64,000 bases of DNA from Pomacea canaliculata (Eukaryota; Mollusca; Gastropoda; Architaenioglossa; Ampullariidae): the NCBI RefSeq assembly GCF_003073045.1, contig NC_037602.1, positions 4,506,872 to 4,570,871 of the forward strand. The letters run 5' to 3'. Positions 1 through 12,896 of this stretch are shown piece by piece. The notes under the pieces were generated by a model. It was not told the DNA's origin. It saw nothing but the letters and a program-made list of their open reading frames with translations, and did not search any database. Every line of letters starts with the position of its first letter. Positions within the stretch are counted from its first letter, which is position 1. Position numbers and translations under genes: made by a program.

Positions 1-1100
1 TCTGCCATCGTTAATCTCTGTTCTGGACAGCAGACTCTTTGTTATGTTAAGGAATAGCAACAGAGCATCACGAGCGCTAATTTTGCTTGTTGTCGATCTA
101 ATATCAGCTTCTGGCTGGGTGCAATGAAGTCTAAAGCATAGAGGCGTGCACACACCTGTCAAGCAGCAAGCTGTTGTGTGAATCAAATGTGTGAAATTGA
201 TTCTTGCCTCAGAGCACTTTCTAGCGAACTCAATACACGGTGTGCAACACATGGCCTTCAACATTGACTTGATTTACCTGGTTCCGGTCCTTTCCCTACT
301 TCTGGTTCACCTAAGCCCTGTCTTGCCTGTTACTCAATATTCTCACATTAAAGGCACTTCATAACATTTACGATATTCACCAGCAGAGCAGAAATTTGTA
401 AACACCTCAAAAAAAAAGACTTTAAACTTAAGAAGCAAGTACCATTCGATTCCTACAAGCTCAGGGCAGCATAACAAAAGTAAACTTTGCTAAATTGAAA
501 TTCATTGAATGAACATTATAACGGTTTTACTCTCATGTAGCTTCTCAAATCATTGTAATAAAGATATTTTTTTCATAAACATTTATACCTATTTTCTGCA
601 AACTGTGACTGCAATTCTGCAGTAAACAATCAGATGCGACTGATAACAATCGTCTGAGTACAAACACACGTTGAGTAACATTTACTATTAACAGAACTTT
701 TCTAAACGACTAAAAGCAGAGTGTTGCAAGAGATTGACCGTTGAAAGTAGCGATAATAATTAATGTCATTAGCTCAATTTTTCTCTCGCTTTTTCAAGCA
801 TTATGAATGCTACGTTGTACAAATTGCATTTTTATACTTATCAATATTGGCTTGTGCAATTTTCACTTACGAAATAAACCCTAACAAAAGGAAAAAGCAG
901 CGAAGTTCCCTTTACCTGTAGGAATATACACCTGTGACAGATTCGTTACAGCGTTGTAATGACAATACTACGAAGGGTGACAAAGAAGAATATCTAATGT
1001 GTACCAGTTGAGTGTGTAAGAGGGTAGAAAGTCCGAACAACCAGAGAAAACACGACTCAGATGCTTTCTGTGGCACGCAGTATGGAAGCTTCTGCTTTAC
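1..1100. repeat. Segmental duplication block, copy 1
   Basis: About 120-360 matches 53915-54150, and about 385-1100 matches 54890-55605, with few substitutions and small indels. The last 300 bases also match 29560-29870. The copy at 53.9 kb carries about 700 extra bases (54160-54890) absent here. No intact coding exon is recognised. On the minus strand a short piece ends in a splice-donor-like GTAAGTG near 870; it is kept in the 29.6 kb copy and broken in the 55.4 kb copy, so these may be relics of an exon. Confidence 0.8.
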
Positions 1101-2520
1101 CAGCTACTTATCTTCGAGGATAAGGATTTAATATCATAACGGTCGCGAAACCAGCAATTAGCCACTTGATCTCGATTGGAAGCATTATAAAAAAGAGGAT
1201 GATCAGATCGGGTGTTATCATATCAGAGTTAGTCTTGGAATCGTGACTTACTGAACAGTGCGCAAGCCCATTCGGATTCTCGAGGCTGGTGGAGAAGCGT
1301 CGGTCTCTCACTAGGCGCTGATAAGCTTTAGACAGCAGCTACAGCCTGCAGGAAATGGGAACGACTGGTGGTGACCTAAATGATCTCGTGTCTAGTGTCT
1401 CGGTGCAAGTGTGACGAATCCATCAAGATACAGTGGAGGGCCCTCCTCGTCTCCAGTTACATTCGTGTGCAAAGAGAAGTGACAAGTCATACTCGAAAGA
1501 ATGTGTTGAGTGCAGCGGCGGCGTTAGGGGGTGGCAAATTGGGCGGCCGCCCAGGCCCCGCTCTCGAAGGGACCCCGCGCTTCAGCCCCGAGGTCATCTT
1601 TATGAGTTTGTCAACAAAATATATTCTGTGTTAAATGGAAAAATGTTGAGAGGGGCTCTTTAAATTAGACTTCTTCAAAGTCAAATTCACCTAACTATAT
1701 AAATCAGTGCTTCCCCCATCATATCAATAGGGATAAGGTGACCAGAACCGCTTTTGACCTCGTTTCCCGCCTGTTCATAAAATGTCCGGGTGGGACGCCC
1801 AATGTCCCGCTTTCTGGCAAGTCCATCAAATTCCCCGCATGTCTTTAAAAATCTGAATACCATACACTGCTTCTCATCCGCGCCTTTGGTTTTGTCTTTT
1901 GCCTTTTGACGGTGTCTTGTTGAACCCTATTTCTTTTTCGTCGCTCTGCGTGCTCCGCGGTGTTTGACCCGTGACAATAATGACCTGCCGGCCGATATTT
2001 TATTGCACGCGCAGCTAGTACATCGCCGGTGGTCGTCTGCTCGTCCCTCTTAAGGTTACACAGGAGTCGTCTTACTGATGTATACTTGCAGTCCAACCTG
2101 AGAATCTCCACAACACAGAAACTTACTCCAAACATAAACGAACTTGTCAAAACGTCCACTTCAAAGTAAATTAAGAAGAAAACCTGCGAAGCCTTGGTTT
2201 GCTAGTACATTAATTTTGTTTTAATGTATGATTTTGCTTACACAAAATTAATAACAAAACGTTTAGTTTTCTACTGTGCAATAAAAAGTTATCGGACTTA
2301 AATAATAACCTTCGGCCCGCCACCTTGTGTACGATGTGACATTTGTCCCCCTGGGTAATTGAGTTTGACTGAGCTATGGTATCAAGTCAGGCTCTGGAGA
2401 CTGGTAGAACCATTGCAGAAGACCCTATCATAATTTATTTCTTTATTTTCTACAATCCACCTTAGCGCACAGCAAAGATATTAGAATGCGAAAGACCACC
2501 TTTCTTTCATCTGTTTTTAA
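1100..2520. other. Stretch with no recognised gene
   Basis: Open frames here are short and unlike anything recognised. There is a GC-rich patch around 1510-1590. A minus-strand hydrophobic piece at 1108-1190 loosely resembles the third membrane segment of the neighbouring CALHM-like genes but lacks a consensus donor, so it is not called. Confidence 0.4.
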
Positions 2521-2524
2521 AATG

Positions 2525-3080
2525 AATGTTTTCACCAACGCACTTCAACTTTTCCATTTATTTACATTTTCAAATTTAGAAAATATCTCTCTTACAATTA
2601 TAATATCACACACTGTGTAATCCACATTGACGTATACATACATAGATCCATATATAACCCTTGACATGGGTATAGAATATAAATTTACCGGGTTTGTCCA
2701 AGCTAATAGTAACGGATCGTTTCAGCAAGCCGTATTAACACACTATACTGTGAGTCTCCATGAAGAGGAAATTCTTCTTTGTGTTATAGCAATAAACAGA
2801 TCCATATATATATATACAGATAAACATATATATATATAAACAGATAAATAGATCCATATGTATCTCTTGCTATGGGTATAGAACATAAATTTACCGGGTT
2901 TGTCAAAGCTAGTAGTAACGGATGATATCGTTTCAGCAAGCCGAGTTAATACACTATATTGTGAGTCTCCATGAAGAGGAAATTTTTCTTCGTCTGTTAT
3001 AACAATAAACAAAAGTACGACTGTTTCTGACAGATACTTTGGTACCACTGCGCCACTTGGGATCTTTCACATCGGAAATC
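2525..3080. repeat. Local tandem duplication, also present at 59.8 kb
   Basis: A unit of about 140 bases, starting at a CATGGGTATAGAA-like sequence and ending after the CCATGAAGAGGAAAT segment, occurs at about 2666-2800 and again at 2872-3015. A third copy lies at about 59790-59935. The flank starting near 2525 matches 59003 onward. The block lies just downstream of the last exon of gene A, as the third copy does for gene D. Confidence 0.75.
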
Positions 3081-3121
3081 ACATTTTAATGATGTTTTGT
3101 CGAGAAGAATAAAAGATCTGC

Positions 3122-6100
3122 TTATTTGAGAAGAAGAGGAGTTTTTTCGTCTGCTTGCCTTTTTGGCGCCTGAAAAAAGATAATAGTGTCATAAACAGCA
3201 ATAGTAAATGCAACAATTAGTAAAATTGCTCTTCCTGTCAAAAGAGTTTGCAGGTTAAGTGTCTATCTGTTCGTCTTACATTTTTAAGTAAACAATATGA
3301 CTGACGTTCCTTTGAAAAACGAAAGAGTATGTCGATAGGATTGGTAGTTGTATGACTGACTATTTGTAATATTTGCAATTTATTGATTCTAAGGTTTATA
3401 TCTTCTAAGGTTATTTTTCTGACGTTTATTATTTAGTGCGTGTATCGTGTAAAGTCTAAACGGTCAAAATAATAAAGGAACTCAAATGGAGTTGAGAAAA
3501 AATTCTCTGTTATTTGCTGCCAGTCCTATAACACTTTCTCCTCTTCATCCGTTAAGGTTGAATTTGTTTATTTTAATGGTAGGATACTTGCGATCTTATT
3601 TAAATTTATTTATGATGTAGTCATTAAAATTTAAGAAAATTTCTACAGGACAACACAACGTGAAGCAACAACACGGACAAAATAAATTACCTTAGCAGGC
3701 TTTGAGGAAAAACACTGTCCTAAATCTCAATGAGTGGCTTAATGAGATCTTTATTATTGTTGTAGGCACTTCCCTATCGCCACAAGTAACTCGAATCTTT
3801 TTATATAGTCTATCTGGTATCAAATGAAACTGAACACGAGTTTCCCTAATGTTTTACTGATCATATGCATAGCCTTTTTGTCATACCCAGAGAGACTAAT
3901 AATAAAGGTCTGTCGTATAGCCCCTTATCCATAACCCAAGGGCAAACTCAAAGCGCTTTACAAAAATAAATAAATGAATTTTCACAGCACAGTTTACAGA
4001 AAACTCCTTAATTGATATTCATTTGCCACATGCCAACCAAACCACTACAGCAATTTATTTTACAGAAATATAACTGTTATCGTGTAGAACCGTCTCGCAC
4101 CTGCCGTCAAAGATGTTACGGACCGTGTTCTGTACAGGTGCCGCATGTGTCGTTGTAACTCATGCCACGTGTACCAGCTCTGCACGAGTGATTACAACAG
4201 TTTCCCTGATGTACAGGCAAGAAGTCGATTGACATTCTCCTGTTACGATGCTGCATGTTGTTCCCCTCAGAGCAGGTGTCACATGAGCATACTTTACATT
4301 AGGGTAGCTTGTATCCTGCAGCACATCCTTTGTCGCAGTTGCCGGTAGCTAGAGAGATTACACGGAATATTTTCTGTACAGTTGCCGCATCTTTCTCCTG
4401 ATAAGGTATTGCATGTACTTCCTTTGGAACAACTATTACGTGATAATGTAGCCTACACCTTTCTTGCTTGTTTCTTTACAATACAGACTGATATCCGGGT
4501 ACACAACTCGTTGAGTACACCCGATGTCCTGAGTTACATGCTCTTCCCTAAGCAATACACAAAGCTTCTTGTGCAGTGGACACCGTACGACCCGATGCTG
4601 CACGTCTCATGTCAATATTGTAAACAATATAAACTGTACACTGTTCAGCCTTGTTCGCACATTCCTGTTACAGGTGACCAGTTCCCACATCTTTGAGCAG
4701 TTTACAATGTAACATGAATTGCTGCATACTCACAATTAAACTGCACACAATGCTAGAAACAGTTTTTGTACCGTTGCTGTATTTTCACTTTACGACCAGC
4801 CAACGATGGACTGGAAATGTCGATATTCAAGCTATATTCCTATAGTGCAATGGAAAATGATAGCATTCCACAACATTGACGCTCACTACTGAATTCATCA
4901 AGGTATTTCTGTCAACTTCACTGCGAGCGACAGTACTGCGACAGGACAACATCGCAGCTTGCGACAACGATTGCAGAAACAGATTCAGAATCTAAACTGA
5001 ACACAACTGATGCACGGAATGAAATAAGGCAAGATGGCGAAGACGTTACCGATGAAAGAAAATGCTCCAGAAAAATAAGACAAGTTGTGAAGACACAAAA
5101 ACCAATCAAGAAAGATAGGCGATGGTGTCACGGATCCACATATCGCCAGCACACACAAACGGACAAACGGATAAGACGAAATGTGATAAAGATCTCCCCC
5201 TCTAGTGACAGCTAGTCAAAGGGACATTACTCTCAAATCCATAAAAGTATTCTCAGACGATTAATGGTAGACGGGAGCTAAAAGCTTAATCATTATTCTA
5301 CAAATTACTTCTCGTGGCTTAAACGATAGACAATCCGGTCTTTTTCAAATTTAATTATTTTATGTTGAAGTTAGCGCACGATGTTCCTCTTGTTTTCGGA
5401 CAGTTTATCATCAAAATTAGTGTATCATGTGATTCACCTTCATACGTATAATCTTTATTTACATTAGAATGATTACAATCGACTCAAGCGAATTACTGAC
5501 ACTTTTTTTCCCGTACATATCAATTATTAATTTGTATTATTCACTATTTTTAAATTATCATAATTTGGATAGGAAAGAAGATATAGTATACGAAAAGAGA
5601 GGTGAAATGTAGAAAACATAATTTATTATGTTTTGCTAATTTTTAAAAAAGGGGGCAAATAAAAGACTATGTTTACTTCCAGATCTTTGGAAGAAACTCC
5701 ATTAATACAAATACCAGGAGAATCAACAGCATGACCAGCAGCAGCATCAATACCCGCAGCATTTCTTTCATCAAAGCCTTCTGTTGGCAAATCAATCTGC
5801 AATATTACGACGCATTTTCTCCATTACTCCAAGAAAAAAGTCTAACAATAAAAGCAAGAATAAACAAAATAATGTGTCTCTACGTATGAGTTTACATGTG
5901 ACTACGCTCAAAAAAGGGTTTTACACATTTCCATGACAATTCCAGACTATAAAATCTGTTAAAGTCATCTCGTAACCTTCCACAGCTCTCTTTAGTATCA
6001 GTTGGATGAAGTGGAGGAAATACACCGAGTCGTCCGAGTATCGAACCGCCAAATATCCTTTCTTTCGGCTTTACACGTTCCGTTGCTATTTCCCACTCAG

Positions 6101-9100
6101 TTATTATCTCCCCTCACTTATTGTTTTATAACCAAACAATGCATCTTGGACCTTACATTCTGATAACACAAATGGGCATACAACTTAAATATTTGAAATA
6201 TGTTATTATTTTTCTTTACTATCCTAGTGAGAAGAAAATTTTCATAAACCTTAAATTATTAAGAATGAGATGATTACCTCGCTGCATATTGTCTGTAGAA
6301 TTTTCATCTGCCCGATGGTTATCTTGTCCTTCAACTGTGTAAAATTTTCAGCCGTAAGACTTTTCAGTAGATGAAGGTTCATAAGATCTTCATCCACAAT
6401 GACAGCTAGGGTCTTTGGAGTCAATCCTTTGAACTTTTTTTTTAGTTCTAGAAATGACAATTTGTTGACAAGTCTTGATGAAACAAATATAAAGTACCAT
6501 AAACAGGATACTCCATATAAACTAATAATTTTATTTAACCACTGTACCATTGTGGAGTTTATAAATACCACGAAATACAGTTTTATGCTGCATTTACCAT
6601 CTATCTAAAAGTTAGATACAACCAGAGATGGTATTGTTGATCCTACATACATTTTTAATGTTAAAAGCATCTGTCATATTTTATATTTTAATCAGTAATA
6701 TTAAGAACAAATACAGCAAATTCTTTTCTCCATAGAATGTTTACCACATAACCATCAGCAAAAGTGATATCCACAAATTCCAAAACATCTTCAAAATGTA
6801 AGTAAACAGAAAAGAAAGAGAATAGAATGTGTACAACTATTTTTTATATCAAGGATAACAGAAGAACATTATAAAAACCATTATCTTTATCTCTCTTTCA
6901 ACTTGTGGTTCTTTTTGTTTCTTATAAAACTTTATATAGCTGAAAAGTATATCTTTTAGATTTGTGTAATCTGTTTCTTGTATAAACTGACAGTGGAATC
7001 TACAACAATATAAAGATATGTATGATGTGATACTAAAAGACATTTCTACGGCATAAATCATTTACATCAAAATTCTTTAGAGTTAACTTTTACATCCAGA
7101 AGCCCGTGGCTTAATAAAAGCTGTCAAAACTCGACTCATTTTCCTTTTGGTTCAAATAGCTCATTAAATACTCAAACTCACTCTCTTCTCCTTCAGTAAT
7201 CGATTTCTGAAACAAACATAGGTATAGACTAATTAGCCTCCTAATTTCTTAATGCAAAATAATGCGTGCTTAGGGATCAAGTTATCGGTTCAAAGTTTGT
7301 CTGAGCCTGAGGTAACAAGCATATGAGTACCTGATTTATCGTCGCGGTGTAAGTAGATGACTGGCATCCGCAACCGTAAGCAGGATAGACTATTTACACA
7401 CACTGAACTTTAAAACAACTAGCTATGAAAATCTTTATCATCGTCTCTCGTTACTTTTTCAGTTTCTTGTGAACACGATGGGTGTTCCACAAGAAGAAAA
7501 TATAAAAGCTCCGACGAGAAGAAAGCACTGGTTCATATGCACAATTATTTATTGTAGACCATAAACTAGGTAATGGCTTCCCTCACCTCTGCTTTGTCGT
7601 TCTGGGGAAAGCGGCTAAACAGAAATGTCCTCTGGCAAAATATATTGTAAATAATACCTGCATTAGAAAAACGTGAGCTTAAATTCCTTAGTAAAGAAAA
7701 CGATAGTTCATCTGATCTACACTAAACTTTATAGTTTATACTATTCGTTGTTCTTTCTAAGGACGTACTACACTAATAAAGGAAACTTTTGGATATGGCA
7801 TCAACAATTAATTATTAAATTCTCATTCCAGTAAATGAAAATTCCATAATTTAAAAATATTTTTAGAATATTTTCTGCAATTATGTCAGTAACAGATGGT
7901 AGAGATGTTGACGGCCATAGCGAATAATCTCATTCACTCTCATGTCATATCGCAGCATCCTCATCAACCTCAAGGTAACACTACTGCTAATACTGTAATT
8001 TTCGCCCTGATGTATCTGTTCATCGCTGTTACTTTAAGCTTTCTGTACATATATTACTCTGGTAACATCGCGAATGAAAGACAACACACCACCGTACATT
8101 ATAAGCTCATTCCTTGTCACAGAATAACGATGCAGAGAAAGAAGTTGAAGTGAGGTTACTTACAGGCAGCAAACGTGAAGAAACTAAGACAAAGAACGCC
8201 TCCTGCAACGGCTGTCAACAGGTTCCCTTTGCGTTCTTCTGCTTTCGAGGTGCAGTTTCCCTCTTGTGTTAAACATTCTGCAAACCTATATTAAGCACGT
8301 GACAAATTCCGTTTACGGTAGTGTAAATGTTAAAGAGAATGGTTACATTCATTATAAGTTTCTTCATGATTGTACAATATTTTCTATTACTATTACAGAG
8401 CAGTATGAACAACGACATAACTGTTAAATATTTATTTCATACCAGAGGCAAAATTTATTTATAAATGTTATAAACTAATTTTGTATTTTATTAATAATCC
8501 CTTTTTAACAGTTCTGTTTTATAATCATGTAATAAATTATTATAATTAAAGCAATAAACAGTTACAATTAAGTTATAACCATAAACAATTTCATTTTATT
8601 TTAATTTTACTAGTTATAATTGCGTGATACTTTATTATTCCTACTAAGTACAGTGGAACCTCGGTTAGCGAACGCCTCGGATAGCGAATTTTTCGGTTAA
8701 CGAACAAAAATTTCGCTAAAAATTTGTCTCGGATAGCGAACAAAATTTCGGATAACGAACAAAAATTTCGTTAAAAATTTGTCTCCGATAGCGAACAAAA
8801 TTTCGGATAACGAACAGCCACGTGAACCACACGTGACCGACCAGCATGTAATCATTCGCGCTCGAGACACAGTTACGATCAGTCGCTCCTTACCTGTGCG
8901 CATCCTTCTTATTTAGTGATTGTTGTGCTTTATTTTAATAAGATAATCCTCAATCATGGCTCCAAAGAAGATTAAGAGCAAGTAATAGTAGTGAGGTAAT
9001 GACAAGGAAGCGGCCAACAAATGAATTGAAAAAGGAAATGATTTCAAAGTATGAAGGTGGCATGCGTCTGTCGGATATGTGATGTCGTCTTACCGAAGAG

Positions 9101-10608
9101 TTTTACAAAAAAAGGCAGAAGAAGCAGACACTGGACAAGTTTTTTTCTTCAACCTCAAAGCTACAGAAAAGGGAAGTCTCCCAGATTTTATAATGTCACG
9201 TGTGCTCATGGAGAGGGGAATCAAAGCAGTAATTCCACCCCTTCCTCCCCACACCTGTTTCCACCCACGCCGTCAAAACGGCAAGTTTTCTGATGTTTAA
9301 ATGCTTTCGTTAATGTTTTTATGTTTATTTAACTCCATTTATATTGCATTATAACTGTTCTCATTAAAACAAATACCTATATACAGCCTGTAACTTTCAA
9401 ATAGCGAGTCAACAGGGGCTGGGAACCAATTAAATCTATTTCCTTTATTTCTTATGGAAAAAATTGTTTCGGATAACGAACATTTCGGTTAACGAACAGC
9501 TTTCCAGAACGGATTAAGTTCGTTAACCGAGGTTCCACTGTATAGTGATTCATGAATGAACTGCTGAGCTTTTATTTCTTGTTTTCCTTTTGATTTGGGT
9601 TTCTCCCAAGTTAATCTTAGTATTAGCATTTCTTCATCCGAACAATTATCGGAACAAAACCATAGAATTGACTTAATCTGAGACATTGTGCTGCTGCTGT
9701 AGTGATCACAAGAACTCATGCCTCATAAAACAAAGGGAGACTAGTGAGTATTGCTTGGCAATGCAGTTATTTCCCCTGCTTTTGCGTTCGATGTTCGCTT
9801 TGTCACAACGGGTACCCCTAGAATCGCCGTTCTTGCCTACGATTCACTACAAGAAAGAACTTATCTCAAGCCATAGAATTTTCATTAACATTAGCTTTAC
9901 TTCTCATCATTAATCTGGAAGAAATTGACTTTCGTCTCGCCTACCTTGGGTTTATGCCACTGTAGACCACCCAGGCTATTGCAAGGATCAGAGGACGACG
10001 AAAAAGGGTAAAAGACGACAATGAACAATATTTGTTGATAATCCAGCTAGCATGTGCAGCCGTCCAGTGGGTATCTGAAAACATGCAGGCACACCCACAA
10101 GAGCACGCACACACACACACCTATGTAGATATATTTTGTGTTGTACTTCCTATGTGTATCGATCTTTCCATTGTTACGTCACCATCGTCATCGTCGTCAA
10201 TATCATCAAATAGAAAAACTCTGCATCTTGAAAATTATGTTTATTGTGCAATCGCTTGAAAGTGGGAGCCAGAGCTTTTTAAAATTACCAGGGAGAAGTC
10301 CTTCGGGGCATTAATACTATATGCAATTTGAAACGATATCAAATTTTTATCTATAATTTTAAATATGTTATCTTCCAATAAACAAACTAAATCACATGGC
10401 AGAAGGTGGTAAACTTACCAAAAACAAAAATTAGGAAGGCTGGAGAAAATGCTAGTGACAAGGTGTATACAAAGCGCACGCATCCTCCCGTGCAAGGACA
10501 GCAGAATAGTTCATCGCCCCATAGGTAGCCCGCAAACCCCAGAACTACAAAGGTGAATATGGAAGCTTGTCTGCTGATCCAAGCAGCGATGTCGTTGAAC
10601 GTATTCAT
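3122..10608 (-). CDS. CALHM-like channel with C-terminal SAM-like domain (gene A)
   Basis: Predicted large-pore ion channel of the plasma membrane, calcium homeostasis modulator (CALHM) family. Eight exons join in phase: 10608-10419, 10074-9945, 8285-8164, 7657-7587, 7206-7182, 6447-6278, 5796-5677 and 3169-3122, total 876 nt, 291 aa. Visible: a first membrane segment, Cys-Pro-Cys at 37-39, a second hydrophobic segment, a Trp98-containing third segment, cysteines 111 and 118, a fourth segment at about 128-150, an acidic linker, a SAM-like helical domain at 181-236, and a Ser/Ala-rich tail. In human CALHM1 four cysteines in this arrangement form two disulfides (42-127, 44-161); here the loop between the last two is only 7 residues. 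The start is supported because genes B and C give the same 190-nt exon. The last exon ends early at TAA compared with gene D. Exons 7-8 are the least certain. The SAM assignment rests on pattern only. Confidence 0.75.
4085..4700. repeat. Degenerate repeat with recurring TGTACAG / GCCGCAT words
   Basis: Inside the last intron of gene A, the words CTGTACAGGTGCCGCAT (about 4130) and CTGTACAGTTGCCGCAT (about 4375) recur amid variants of TGTAC and TGCATGT. This looks like an old, strongly diverged tandem or palindromic array. The Cys-rich open frames on the plus strand follow from this composition and are not called as genes. Confidence 0.3.
8651..9540 (+). mobile_element. Tigger/pogo-like non-autonomous DNA transposon, copy 1
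   Basis: Begins CAGTGGAACCTCGGTTAGCG and ends with the matching inverted repeat CGAGGTTCCACTG, flanked by TA on both sides, as expected for Tc1/mariner-pogo elements. Inside, near 8956, a short frame starts MAPKKIK and breaks at stops. It is followed by a piece like the start of a Tigger DNA-binding domain (KRPTNELKKEMISKYEGG) and then a TLDKFF-type C-terminal piece, so most of the transposase has been deleted. It sits in intron 2 of gene A. GATAACGAAC and CGTTAACGAA words repeat near both ends. Confidence 0.9.
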
Positions 10609-11850
10609 CGTTTTCGGGGTTTTATTTTAACAGCACCGTGTCCACGTGATGTTGACAAACCTGAAAGAATGGGCAAAAAGGACTTTAAAAATCTTGCTTC
10701 CACAATGAAGCTCTTCTTTAGGTTGTGTAAAACATGTAAGGTAGCTACAGCTAGAAAGCGAGAGAGACAAAGTGAGAGAAGGAGAAGCAAAATGATGGAC
10801 CTAAGCCGTATTCATAACTTACAGGTTTACGTTGATACTTTCTAAGTGGGTTATGTGCATATTAACTAATTAATTAATTCGATCATTATACCACATCTTC
10901 CAGAAGTGTGGTCCTCAAGAATGCCACAAGGCAGACGGACCGCAGGCAATTCAACTAAAGTATAACGAGGGTAGCTGAATAGATCATCTTACCTTCCGCA
11001 GAGGCAAGGGTAGAGGGAGACAGCCGTCGTCTTCTTTAGTCCATGAACAGTACTGTGATCACCAGTGCTTACTAGAACGCTGTGTCAATCACGTGATTTA
11101 GAGGAAAGAGGATCCCCTTTTCTTCCAAGCTGTAGGCGTTTAACCCTCCCCCTGTCATGACGTCACTGATGTCAACTCCCCCCTCCACAAAGAGCGCGAG
11201 AAGTCATCTGTAAGAGGAAGCCTATGGAAACTGGGGAAATCACAAATTGCTTGTTTATCCTACTCAACTTATGGGGTTAGACGACAGGGGATCTACTCAG
11301 TTCTAAAAATAATTATCCTACTTTCATGGCAGTTACACCACTTCATACACAATGGACGTGGATTTATGGCTGTTTGTAAACCTTTCAGCTGACGAGGGGG
11401 AAGTGTAAAGAAACACTGGGGCGAGTCCCACATCCTTAGATACTGTCACGCGCTCTTTCCTTAGACATACAGCATCTGAACGGGGATTCCCGCGACTGTA
11501 GTCAAAGAACTGGATTATTACTGTATTAATGCCTCTTTCATTCTTTTTTGTAGGGGGCGGGAGCATTCTTTTCTTTTAGCACTTGTGTATTTTTTTTTCC
11601 TTTCCTTTTAAGCTAGTACTCCGATATAATATAGAAAGCATTTTCAAATGGTCGCACACACTATTCAACACACAGTAAATAATCTCCAAAATATCAGGCA
11701 GGTCTAATCACACACAGACCCACAATTATTTAAAGATTAAAAATCGCTTACCGATTATTATCCCTAATTTCACTCTCCCACAATCTCTCATTCTTCCACA
11801 CAATTCCTATGAAAAGGCTTAGCCCCTTGGGCTATGTTCTGTAATGTTCG
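10609..11850 (-). promoter_or_regulatory. 5' region and untranslated exon of gene A
   Basis: Upstream of the gene A ATG there is an acceptor-like TTCTTTCAG (about 10664). Further up are donor-like sites at 10822 (CCT|GTAAGT) and 10992 (GGAAG|GTAAGA), which suggest non-coding 5' exons. The whole stretch 10740-11830 is repeated at 55770-56827 and in part at 30295-30667, with both donors kept. Conservation across copies suggests a promoter/5' UTR that was duplicated with the locus. No TATA box can be assigned with confidence. Confidence 0.5.
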
Positions 11851-12227
11851 GACATCCAGCAAGAAGAGTTTTTCAACCTTCGACTCCTGGTCTAGGTCCG
11901 TTGAAACCACTATTAATATACTATATTATAAATATTATAAACGACGTTCTTGGTATCATGCAAATTTGTTACGGGAGAGTAGCTCCCCATTTTCCCCTGT
12001 AAGGCAGGAAAGATTCACATATATTTAAGCAGTCATCAGTGAAGTTATTTTGAATTGCAGGCGACATATAAGAGTGCTTGCCAGCTTTGAGAAAAATATG
12101 AGACATGACCGCAGGAAGGTTAAAAACAGCAGTTAGTTTCAGTACGGAATACGTCCAGACAAAGCGTTTCTTATTCAGTTGGTAAATGGTATTTAAAAAA
12201 AAAAAACAACGTTAAAGATGAGGAAAT

Positions 12228-12545
12228 TACACGTTGCTTCAGTTAACCTTTATTGCAAGTGCAGATAAAACAATGAGAGTAAACAAGATTTACAACACCA
12301 AGTTACAAACACATCATCATCGTCGTGTCGTCGAAATCATCAGCAGCAGCAAAATCGACAAAAAAAAAAGGATAATGCTTGTCAAAATAGAAGGAGATAG
12401 ATATTTGTAGCAATGTACTCAGGGACACAGTTTTACACGTTACTTCAGTTAGCTTTCATTGCAAGTGCAGAAAAAAACAATCAGAGTGAAGAAGTTTTTC
12501 ATCAAGTTAGAAAAACATCATCATCAAAATCAACAAAATCAACGC
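12228..12545. repeat. Tandem duplication of about 205 bp
   Basis: A segment starting CACGTTGCTTCAGTTAACC (about 12231) is repeated about 205 bases later, starting CACGTTACTTCAGTTAGC. Both copies contain a TTGCAAGTGCAGA core and a CATCATCATC run. The repeat lies downstream of the ankyrin gene on the transcribed side and may be in its 3' UTR. Confidence 0.7.
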
Positions 12546-12896
12546 ATTCAGGGAAGGAGTTTGCCATGATTTCAAAGTAATGTATAAAAATATAGTAAAA
12601 TCTTCTTTCTTTTTAAAGTTTACCTCCTCTTGGCTTCTGACATGTACTGCCGCGGGGGTGTCTAGAAGCAGACGTGCACCATCGCACGCGAGCCGCCTAG
12701 CCGCGCCAGGGGAGGCAACTGCAGTAAGTTAGTACTGCGCAGCATGGGAAGGGAGTTCTCACTCAGTTTATCATGACTTGTTGCTCTCCATCGTTGGTTT
12801 GTCTTCAACTAACAGTCTCCAAATAAAATTGCGTTGTTATTTCCATGTTTTAAGGCTGTTGCGATAAATATGATAAATAATTGTTTATAGTCAGCG

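Noticed and set aside
7113..7206. Gene A ending at the TAA after the acidic exon (about 7113)
   Set aside because: A consensus donor (A|GTGAGT at 7181) in the right phase for the SAM-like exon lies before it, and gene B splices at the equivalent place; the longer read may still be an alternative end.
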